Below are positions 8,301-14,031 of a stretch of DNA of 21,987 bases, piece by piece. Location of the stretch: contig JABGPV010000052.1 in NCBI GenBank assembly GCA_018644785.1, forward strand, positions 1-21,987. The letters run 5' to 3'. The notes under the pieces were generated by a model. It was not told the origin of the DNA. It was given only the letters and a program-made list of their open reading frames with translations, and ran no database searches. Position numbers and translations under genes: made by a program. The stretch's first letter is position 1. Each line of letters opens with the position of its first letter. This DNA is from Deltaproteobacteria bacterium (GTDB lineage: Bacteria; Desulfobacterota; DSM-4660; Desulfatiglandales; Desulfatiglandaceae).

Positions 8301-8444
8301 CGCATCCAGGGCCGCCTGTATGCCGCTGACCCCGGCACCCACGACCATGACGGCACCGACGGGTTTCCCCGCGGCATCGGGCATTCCGTTTTCCTGCCCG
8401 GCCGTCGTAGCCACTTTGGCAGAGTCTGCTTGATTTTCTGACAC
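5340..8444 (-). CDS. Double-module HdrA-like FAD/iron-sulfur protein (BamE-like)
   Basis: The 1034 residues hold two HdrA-type flavin modules. The first has GAGVSG (36-41), GGKMSQLDKTFPTNDCSMC and a ferredoxin insert with Cys132/135/138/142. The middle part has the HdrA hallmark VCHCGTN (483-489) and AACTPRTHEP (542-551). A second GGGISG FAD fold starts near 623. Two classical CxxCxxCxxxC clusters close the protein (Cys969/972/975/979 and Cys1000/1003/1006/1010). HdrA proteins are the flavin hub of electron bifurcation or confurcation, and BamE is the homologue in benzoyl-CoA reductase. Here it should pass electrons among the HdrD-like protein, the ferredoxin and the AOR. The start is GTG at 8444 with GGAG upstream, 18 bases after the previous stop. 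The last few residues are encoded by a dispersed repeat. Confidence 0.93.
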   Translation of the reverse strand: MSENQADSAKVATTAGQENGMPDAAGKPVGAVMVVGAGVSGIQAALDAANSGFKVYLVDKAASIGGKMSQLDKTFPTNDCSMCILSPKFLECATNPNISILTDSDVDAVRGEAGNFTVDVVQEPRYVDSDKCTGCGLCAEYCPVEITDDYNAGLATIKCIHLPFPQAVPAVSMVDPAQCLFLQRTECQICVPTCNVRAIDFHQQAKKHEIQVGSIILAPGYDVFDPSEQSQYGYDRYRNVITSLEYERLLSASGPNGGVLCRPSDGATPLKIAWIQCVGSRDVAAGNPYCSSVCCMYAMKQVILSKEHIPPLEVVILHNDVRAFGKGFERYYERTKALDGVRFEWAKPSVVGEDPETHAVTLRYRLDGERVKEEAFDLVVLSVGISSPPGNRALAERLGITLNEEGFCGTSALHPMETNRSGIYACGVFCGPMDIPDAVTMAGGAAAMSTERLGRVRGSLVSEKFYPEERDIRGEPPRVGVFVCHCGTNIIKSVAAADVVAYAETLGGVVHAQEDTFSCSIDSIKRMVETIKEKDLNRVVVAACTPRTHEPVFQDALRQAGLNPFLFEMTNIREHCAWVHMGDKKRATRKAGDLVRMATAKAGMLMPLSRKPYTIQRSALVIGGGISGMVCALSLANQGIKVHLVEKDNLLGGMARRLRVTVEEDDVQAYLKRLTERVYHHLLVQVHMGAEIREFSGYVGNFRTTLLTGAQQLSVEIPHGVTVVATGAQEFKPHEYLYGNNHQVLTHLELEEAIYGQRDRIKKCRSLVMIQCVGSRDDERPYCSRVCCGQAVKNALKLKKINPEMKIYVLYRDMRTYGLMENAYGDAADQGVMFIRYHEADKPEVEAKEGDNGLQVWVTEPTLGKKLMLEADLVSLAAATVPNEHNHSLSQALKVPLNPDGFFMEAHMKLRPVDFPTDGIFMCGLAHNPKHISESVAQGYAAASRAMTVLSQEEMWGEGAIAQVNETRCTGCSVCEEVCPFHAVEVSSETGVAVVNSALCKGCGLCAASCRSGALDVMGNNEEQVFSLLLAVGG

Positions 8445-8462
8445 TTGAATCTCCGTAAACTG

Positions 8463-9626
8463 CTACAATGCCATTTCCACAAGTTCTGACACATCCATGA
8501 TTTCCAAATCCCCATCCATTTCGGCCGTGGCCACACTGTCCTTGAAATTGAGGATGCAGTAGGGGCACGCGGTGGCCAGAATGCCAGCGCCCTGTTCAAC
8601 GGCCTGGGCCACCAGGATATCGGAAAATCGTTCCCCTTTCACGGTTTCCATCCAGATACGCCCACCGCCGCCACCGCAGCAAAGGGAGTTTTCCCTTGCG
8701 TTTGATTCGTCCAGCAGTTGAAGACCGGGAATGCTCCGGAGCACATTTCGCGGTTCGTCATAAATGCCGTTGTGCCGCCCCAGGTAACAGGGATCGTGAT
8801 AGATCACTTTCTTTTTGACTTCTTTGGTAAATGTAATTTTTCCCTGTGAAATGAGACGGTCAAGTACCTGGGTCACATGGGAGACTTCAAAGATGCCCCC
8901 CAGTTCCGGGTAATCATTCTTGAAGGTGGTGTAACAGTGGGGTGACGTGGCGATAATCTCTTTGACGCCGTTTTCCTGAAACGCTTTGATATTGTTTTTG
9001 GCCAGCGACTCAAACACATCCTGGTTGCCCACTTTCCGAACACTTTCGCCGCAGCAACTTTCACTGCTTCCGAGGGTTCCGAACCCGACCCCTGCTTTTT
9101 GAAGAATTCGACCCGTGGCACGGGCCACATTCCCCAGTCGCGTGTCATAGGCGGGCGTGCAGCAGGAAAAATAGAGTAGGGGCGAAAAATCTTTCGCCCC
9201 TACGTCGCTCAATATCTCAATTCCTGTGTCCTTTATCCAATCAGAACGGTCCTTCCGTTCCCCGCCCCAGGGATTGCCTTCACCGCTCAAACCACCCATG
9301 GCGCTCCGCAGGCTTGCCGGCGCCATTCGGTATTCGAAATCGAGCAGGATTTTTCGTACCGATCCCAGAACATCCGTAATGGCCACGCCTCTGGGGCATC
9401 GGTCGACACACTGGTTGCAGGTGGTACATTGCCACCAGGATTCGTCTTCCAAATCCACCAACCCGTAGCGGGATTCACAGATCATGCGATGCGGCATGAA
9501 GGTCCGGACCGTATTCCAGGGACAGCTGGCAGTACACAGCCCACACTGAAAGCAGAGCTTGAAGGCGTCACCCCCCGCATCCCTGATCAAATCAACGGCT
9601 TCTTCAAAAGGCTCAACGGTTTCCAA
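8463..9626 (-). CDS. HdrD-like iron-sulfur protein with two CCG domains (BamD-like)
   Basis: The protein has 387 residues. The N-terminal ferredoxin domain has Cys25/28/31/35 and Cys67/70/73/77. Two cysteine-rich CCG domains follow: Cys155-156, Cys191-192, Cys231; then Cys280, Cys316-317 (SLCCGGGGGR) and Cys354/357. This is the catalytic fold of heterodisulfide reductase HdrD and of BamD. No membrane segment is seen, so it is soluble and probably bound to the HdrA-like protein encoded next. The start is TTG at 9626: an in-frame TAA lies 15 bases upstream, no earlier start exists, and a GGGAG site sits 6 bases before it. Residues 142-151, in the linker before the first CCG domain, are encoded by a palindromic repeat (9176-9203). 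The C-terminal half closely resembles that of the membrane protein at 14024-15973. Confidence 0.92.
   Translation of the reverse strand: METVEPFEEAVDLIRDAGGDAFKLCFQCGLCTASCPWNTVRTFMPHRMICESRYGLVDLEDESWWQCTTCNQCVDRCPRGVAITDVLGSVRKILLDFEYRMAPASLRSAMGGLSGEGNPWGGERKDRSDWIKDTGIEILSDVGAKDFSPLLYFSCCTPAYDTRLGNVARATGRILQKAGVGFGTLGSSESCCGESVRKVGNQDVFESLAKNNIKAFQENGVKEIIATSPHCYTTFKNDYPELGGIFEVSHVTQVLDRLISQGKITFTKEVKKKVIYHDPCYLGRHNGIYDEPRNVLRSIPGLQLLDESNARENSLCCGGGGGRIWMETVKGERFSDILVAQAVEQGAGILATACPYCILNFKDSVATAEMDGDLEIMDVSELVEMAL
9176..9203. repeat. Palindromic repeat, copy 1, inside the hdrD-like gene
   Basis: The 28-base element has perfect 12-base arms (GTAGGGGCGAAA and its complement) around AATC. 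It lies in frame within the HdrD-like coding sequence and encodes VGAKDFSPLL. An almost identical copy is intergenic at 12213-12240, and an enlarged variant is at 10489-10528. Confidence 0.8.
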
Positions 9627-9671
9627 ACCTGACTCCCGTTAATCAAAAAAAGCTTTTATCATTCTTCCAGC

Positions 9672-9700
9672 CTGACAACTGAAAACTGACAACTGCCAAC
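9672..9700. repeat. Short direct repeat in the SDR-hdrD spacer
   Basis: CTGACAACTG occurs at 9672-9681 and again at 9686-9695 (14-base period), followed by a partial third unit. It fills much of the 76-base spacer between the SDR stop and the HdrD-like TTG start. It is probably a dispersed low-complexity repeat, and no function is visible. Confidence 0.45.
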
Positions 9701-9702
9701 TT

Positions 9703-10467
9703 CTAATGCATATACCGCCCGCCATCCACCACCATCGTTTGCCCGGTGATGAAATCACTTTCCGAAGACGCCAGGTAGAGGGCGGCACCCGTCACGTCCT
9801 CGGGGGTTCCCAAACGCTTGAGCGGGGTTTTGGAGGTATCGTATTGGGTTACATCCGCCAGGGAACGGCTCGCTTCCGTGTCCGTGAATCCGGGGGCAAT
9901 GGCGTTAATGCAGATGTTATGGGGCCCCAGTTCAACGGCCAGCGCCCGGGTTAACGCCAAGATCCCTCCTTTGGAGGAGACATAATGGACAAAACCGTGG
10001 GACCCGGTAAAGGCGGTTTCAGAGCAAAGGTTTATGATTTTGCCGTAGCCCGCCTCTCTCATGAAGGGGTAAACCGCGCGTGTGGCAATGAAGGATCCTT
10101 TGACATTCACCCCCATGACCCGGTCCCATTCATCCAGGGAAATTTCATCAAAGGGTTTTCTGACAAGGCCGTCATAGATAGCGGCATTGTTAATGAGGAT
10201 ATCGATTTTACCGTAGGCATCGGCCGTTTTTTCCGCCATTGCCCGGCAGTCATCTTCACTGGTGACATCCCCTTTAAAGAATTGCGCTTCGCCGCCCGCT
10301 TTTTCGATCAACGAAACGGTCTCTTTCATGTCTTCCAGATCCTTGTCCGTAAGCACGATGTTCATGACCATGATGCGTGCGCCCTCACGGGCGAGCCTGA
10401 GCGCAAACGCTCTGCCCAAGCCCCGTGCCCCGCCGGTCACGATGGCAACCCTCTCCTTCAAACGCAT
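9703..10467 (-). CDS. Short-chain dehydrogenase/reductase (SDR), FabG-like
   Basis: This 254-residue classical SDR has the nucleotide-binding motif TGGARGLG (11-18), NNAA (93-96) and the catalytic triad Ser149, Tyr162, Lys166 (YVSSK). The C-terminal substrate and dimer region APGFTDTE...ITGQTMVVDGG is intact. It should oxidise a secondary alcohol or reduce a ketone with NAD(P). Asn at residue 36, after the second beta strand, does not clearly fix NAD versus NADP. It lies between the FAD oxidoreductase and the Hdr/AOR genes and may take part in the same pathway, for example at a hydroxy/oxo step. The ATG at 10467 has a GAGGAG site 6 bases upstream. The substrate is not predictable. Confidence 0.93.
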   Translation of the reverse strand: MRLKERVAIVTGGARGLGRAFALRLAREGARIMVMNIVLTDKDLEDMKETVSLIEKAGGEAQFFKGDVTSEDDCRAMAEKTADAYGKIDILINNAAIYDGLVRKPFDEISLDEWDRVMGVNVKGSFIATRAVYPFMREAGYGKIINLCSETAFTGSHGFVHYVSSKGGILALTRALAVELGPHNICINAIAPGFTDTEASRSLADVTQYDTSKTPLKRLGTPEDVTGAALYLASSESDFITGQTMVVDGGRYMH

Positions 10468-10488
10468 GTCAGTCTCCTCTGGTTATGG

Positions 10489-10528
10489 GCAGGGGCGAAA
10501 AACCCAATTTTGAACTGGGCGCCCCTGC
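10489..10528. repeat. Palindromic repeat, enlarged variant (copy 2)
   Basis: GCAGGGGCG (10489-10497) and CGCCCCTGC (10520-10528) are perfect outer arms related to the 28-base palindromes at 9176 and 12213. The centre holds a further CCCA...TGGG stem. The element fills the spacer between the FAD oxidoreductase stop and the SDR ribosome site and would form a strong RNA hairpin. Confidence 0.65.
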
Positions 10529-10542
10529 GTTTCATGCCTCAA

Positions 10543-12186
10543 TTAATATTCTGGCTTCCGAAGCCCGTAATCATCCGCAATGATCTGGTAACAGTTGTAG
10601 CTGGATCCCCGACCAATGGCGGGACCGCCGGCCACACCCGATGAACACATGTAGAGGCCGTTTATGTGGGTTTTGAGGCCGCCGGGAAGCCCTCTGAAAC
10701 GACCGCTCTGACTGCCGCCGCAGTTCCCTTCGGACCAGCCCCCTTCCCGCATGTCCAGATGGGTATCCTGGATATCGATGGGGGTCGCCACGCGCTCCGC
10801 GATGAGATTGTCTTTGGTCATGTTGGGGGCGTACTGCTGCCACTGTTCCATCATGTCGTCCACAAACTCGTCATGGAGCTGCCGCCACTCTTTCCTGGAG
10901 AAAAGGCGCGCGGGTGCAGTGAATTCTTCCACATGGATGCTGTGCTTCCCTTCGGGGACCCGGCTGGGATCCCAGATGCTGTCGGGTGCCGTCAGAAGGT
11001 GAAACTTGGATGGCATCCCCAGCAGGAAGATTTCGTGCATGTACTTGTCTTCCGTGTACCCCAGATCCTTGGGCAGATAGTAGGTTCGAGGCGTCCTATT
11101 GACGTCGGGGTTGTCCTTGGCAGCCGTGTAGTCCGGCAGCTCATGAACACCGATGGGTCCCCAGAAAAGCTGCGCGCGATCGAAGAAATAGGTATCCACT
11201 TTCCGTTTCATATGGGTGGAGAGATTCTCTTCTCCGATCATGCGGAGAAACAGCTGCGGCGTGGCATTATCGCTGACCACCATCTGTTTGGCCTCGATCT
11301 CGGTGCCGTCCAGCAGTTTAATCCCTTTGGCCTTGTTGTTATCAATGATGAGTCTGTCCACTTCGGAATTGATATGATACTCAACCCCCAGTTTTTCGCC
11401 CGCGGAGACAAGGGATTCGGTGATGGACCCGGTCCCCCCCTTGGCGATGGCGGCCGTCTCCCAGCCCACCACAAGATGGAGGGTGGCGAAGGCAAACATG
11501 ATCCCCGGCACATCGTCGGGATAGATGCCGCAGGAGGTCAAAAACCCTCTCATCATCAGGATTCTGAGTTCGGGGCTTTCAAAGATAAAGTGAGCCCATT
11601 CCTTGGCGGTCATGAAATGCATGGAGGGGTCAAAACCGGTTTTGGGATCAAGTACCAGTCTTTCAAGGGCATCGGGCACACCGTAGGGTGTCGGCACCGA
11701 ATATCGAAATTCATGGAAGGCCGGTCTGATATAATCGTTGTATTTTTCCGTCCAGTAGATATAGGCTTCCGCATCGGCCTTTGAAAAACTTTCAATCTGC
11801 TCATAGGTCTTTTTGACATTCGTCTCGCTGTACTCCGTCTTTCCGGTCACGGGATCCACCACCGGGTAACCGGCGTAAGCCACATAGGATGTCCCATCGT
11901 CAAAGACGGCTGCTTCATTGGTATCCGGAAATGTATATTCCAGACCTTCGTCACGAAGGTTGAATTCCTTGTAGGCCGGATGCCCGTAATAGCGTGTAAA
12001 ATGAGCGCAGAAATTGCCACGGAACCCGGGCGCCGGTGAATCGTCATAGGATACGGCGCCGCCGCCCAAGTGATCCAGCCGTTCAAAAACCCCTACTGAA
12101 AGCCCGGCTTTGGCCAGGTAAGGGGCGATGGTTGTCCCATGATGTCCGCCGCCGATCACTATTGCATCGTAAGATTTGTCTGCCAT
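10543..12186 (-). CDS. FAD-dependent oxidoreductase, phytoene-desaturase/PYROXD2-like
   Basis: The protein has 547 residues from the ATG at 12186. This start is chosen because a strong AGGAGG lies upstream and the protein then begins MADKSYDAIVIGGGHHG, placing the FAD dinucleotide fold (GGGHHG, 12-17) at the N-terminus as usual. The open frame extends 75 codons further, but across an intergenic palindrome and the end of etfB, which is unlikely to be coding. The C-terminal flavin-closing motif INGLYMCSSGVAGGPAIGRG is present. The family includes carotenoid desaturases/isomerases and uncharacterised C-C oxidoreductases. With etfA and etfB directly upstream, a flavin dehydrogenase that gives its electrons to ETF is a reasonable inference. 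The substrate is unknown. Confidence 0.88.
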   Translation of the reverse strand: MADKSYDAIVIGGGHHGTTIAPYLAKAGLSVGVFERLDHLGGGAVSYDDSPAPGFRGNFCAHFTRYYGHPAYKEFNLRDEGLEYTFPDTNEAAVFDDGTSYVAYAGYPVVDPVTGKTEYSETNVKKTYEQIESFSKADAEAYIYWTEKYNDYIRPAFHEFRYSVPTPYGVPDALERLVLDPKTGFDPSMHFMTAKEWAHFIFESPELRILMMRGFLTSCGIYPDDVPGIMFAFATLHLVVGWETAAIAKGGTGSITESLVSAGEKLGVEYHINSEVDRLIIDNNKAKGIKLLDGTEIEAKQMVVSDNATPQLFLRMIGEENLSTHMKRKVDTYFFDRAQLFWGPIGVHELPDYTAAKDNPDVNRTPRTYYLPKDLGYTEDKYMHEIFLLGMPSKFHLLTAPDSIWDPSRVPEGKHSIHVEEFTAPARLFSRKEWRQLHDEFVDDMMEQWQQYAPNMTKDNLIAERVATPIDIQDTHLDMREGGWSEGNCGGSQSGRFRGLPGGLKTHINGLYMCSSGVAGGPAIGRGSSYNCYQIIADDYGLRKPEY

Positions 12187-12212
12187 TTTGTTTATACCTC
12201 CTGTTTTTTTGT

Positions 12213-12240
12213 GTAAGGGCGAAAAATTTTTCGCCCCTAC
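12213..12240. repeat. Palindromic repeat, copy 3, etfB-FAD oxidoreductase spacer
   Basis: This is a 28-base palindrome with arms GTAAGGGCGAAA and TTTCGCCCCTAC around AATT, with one mismatch between the arms. It is the same family as 9176-9203. It lies in the 67-base spacer between the etfB stop and the FAD oxidoreductase ribosome site. Confidence 0.75.
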
Positions 12241-12253
12241 GATTAACCCTAAA

Positions 12254-13045
12254 CTATTTGAGCGAAATGAAGACTTCTGCCAGCTTTCCCGCCTGGTCAT
12301 CCACGGACCCTTCGAAAAACTCACAATCCCTCCCCATATCCGGGGGTGAAGAGAGTGCCGCAATCCCCATTTTCTGAAGCGCGTCGGAGCTTGTGCCGAT
12401 TTCTTCGGCATTCCATGTGGGAATTGAACGTGAACCCCGCATCATCTTGAGCATTTTAGTCCGGGAGATGTACCTCAGTTCACCCACCTCATTGCTCACC
12501 GTTACGAGGGCGGGCATTTGTGCTTTCACCCGTTCGTATCCTTCGGGGATGCTCTTTTCCACCACCACGCTGCCGTCTTCCACGTTGATGGCCCGGGCCA
12601 GGCTGATGCACGGCAGCCCCAGCATTTCTCCCAAGATAAGCCCCACCTGTCCGGAATCCCAATCCCCGGCCTGTCTACCGGTCAGCACCAGATCGTAATC
12701 GCCGATTTTTCGGATGGCATCTGAAAGCGCCGTTGCCGTGGAATAACTGTCCAGTTTTTCAAACTGATCGTCCTGTAGAAGGATTAATTCATCGGCACCC
12801 GCTGCAATGGTTTTTCTAAGCACCGTATCCGATACCTTCTTCCCCAGACTCAGGACGGTAATTTTACCACCCACCTCTTCCTTCAGCTGAACTGCCGCCT
12901 CCAACGCATTTTCGTCGAAAGGGCTGATGACCTGGGGGGCATCCACAATCACTTCCATTTTTTCCGCATCCACGCTCACGTCGGAAAGGGGCGCTTCCGG
13001 ATCCGGGATCTGTTTGGCGCAGACAATGATTTTCATATCGGTCAT
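12254..13045 (-). CDS. etfB: Electron transfer flavoprotein beta subunit
   Basis: This 263-residue EtfB has the usual start KIIVCAKQIPDPE, the core SPFDENALEAAVQLKEE, the nucleotide-binding loop LTGRQAGDWDSGQVG (121-135) and the signature VTVSNEVGELRY...KMLKMM. It forms a cytoplasmic heterodimer with EtfA and carries electrons from flavin dehydrogenases to a quinone oxidoreductase. Its ATG overlaps the etfA stop in an ATGA arrangement, so translation is coupled. With a membrane ETF:quinone oxidoreductase encoded just upstream, a respiratory rather than bifurcating role is favoured, although the bifurcating type cannot be excluded without modelling the FAD sites. Confidence 0.95.
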   Translation of the reverse strand: MTDMKIIVCAKQIPDPEAPLSDVSVDAEKMEVIVDAPQVISPFDENALEAAVQLKEEVGGKITVLSLGKKVSDTVLRKTIAAGADELILLQDDQFEKLDSYSTATALSDAIRKIGDYDLVLTGRQAGDWDSGQVGLILGEMLGLPCISLARAINVEDGSVVVEKSIPEGYERVKAQMPALVTVSNEVGELRYISRTKMLKMMRGSRSIPTWNAEEIGTSSDALQKMGIAALSSPPDMGRDCEFFEGSVDDQAGKLAEVFISLK

Positions 13046-14031
13046 GACAACTCCTCCAGTTTCTCCATGAGCGCGGGAATCACATCTTCATAATCTTCAA
13101 CAATGCCGTAGTCCGCCACCTTGAACATGTTGCAACTCTTGTCCGTATTGATGGCGATGATCTTTTTGGCGTGAACCATGCCCACCAAATGTTGGATGGC
13201 CCCCGATATGCCCACGGCCACATAGATATCGGGAGAGATCATGGTACCGGTGAGCCCCACCTGGTGGTCCGAAGATATCCATCCTTTGTCAACGGCCACT
13301 CGGCTGCACCCGATCATTACATTGTCAAATGATTCACCCAAAGCTTCGGCCAGCTCTTCAAGGAGTTCAAACCCGTCCTCTTCGCCCAGGCCCGCGCCAC
13401 CGGAAACCACCACGCTGGCTTTATCCAGCGCAACAGACGCCTCTTCGACGATTTCAAGGGATTGGACCATGATCATGGATTCGTCAATTTCCGGAGTGAT
13501 TTCCTGGATCTCCCCTGGGGCATCACCCGGTTCGGCAGCTTGAAAAACCTTTGCGCGCACCGTCGCCAGTTGCGGTTCCCCTTGAAATTTAAAAACGGAT
13601 ATGGCGTTACCGCCGGAAACCGGCTTGGTCCGCAGCAACAGGCCGTCTTCCGGGTCGATTGCAAGGTCAATGCAATCGGTGGTTAATCGGCTGTTCAGCC
13701 GTGCGGAAAGCCTCGGTCCCACTTCCATGCCCACAAAAGAGTGGCCCATGAGGAAAACTTTCGGACCGATCTTCCGGCAGGCTTGTTCCAGAGCAGAAAC
13801 CCACAGATCAGGTTTGAAGCCCTCAAGGAGGGGGTGTTCCATTTTATAGACCTTGGCCGGGCCGTACGAAAGCGCCTGGTCAGCCACACCGGAAATTCCC
13901 TCCCCCATTAACAGGAGAGAAAATTCTCCGCCCATTTCATCGGCGAGCTTCTTTCCAGCTTCCAACAATTCAAGGGTTCTCGTCTCCAGCGAACCCGCTT
14001 TTACTTCACCCAGTATCAATACTTCACTCAT
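13042..14031 (-). CDS. etfA: Electron transfer flavoprotein alpha subunit
   Basis: The protein has 329 residues. The start at 14031 (MSEVLILGEVKAGSLE) is chosen over an in-frame one 14 codons upstream because GGAGG lies 6 bases before it and the protein then begins like other EtfA. The C-terminal FAD domain is complete: SGGAGLGEEDGF (210-221), CSRVAVDKGWISSDHQVGLTG (242-262), VAVGISGAIQHLVGM (271-285) and NMFKVADYGIVED (301-313). No extra ferredoxin domain is present. It overlaps the 3' end of the membrane oxidoreductase gene by 8 bases and overlaps etfB by 4, so the three genes form a tight translational unit. Confidence 0.95.
   Translation of the reverse strand: MSEVLILGEVKAGSLETRTLELLEAGKKLADEMGGEFSLLLMGEGISGVADQALSYGPAKVYKMEHPLLEGFKPDLWVSALEQACRKIGPKVFLMGHSFVGMEVGPRLSARLNSRLTTDCIDLAIDPEDGLLLRTKPVSGGNAISVFKFQGEPQLATVRAKVFQAAEPGDAPGEIQEITPEIDESMIMVQSLEIVEEASVALDKASVVVSGGAGLGEEDGFELLEELAEALGESFDNVMIGCSRVAVDKGWISSDHQVGLTGTMISPDIYVAVGISGAIQHLVGMVHAKKIIAINTDKSCNMFKVADYGIVEDYEDVIPALMEKLEELS

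Noticed and set aside
160..9626. Calling the set a true benzoyl-CoA reductase (bam) operon
   Set aside because: The core resembles BamBCDE, but BamF-I and ring-cleavage genes are absent and the kinase pair is not part of known bam clusters. Gene symbols were therefore not assigned.
10666..11784. Long plus-strand open frame of 372 codons
   Set aside because: It lies entirely antisense to the FAD oxidoreductase, whose protein has clear family motifs. The plus-strand translation is low in recognisable motifs and rich in Gly/His, as expected of a shadow frame.
12187..12411. 75-codon N-terminal extension of the FAD oxidoreductase
   Set aside because: It would cross the end of etfB and a palindromic repeat. 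The internal ATG at 12186 has a strong ribosome site and puts the FAD motif at the normal position.
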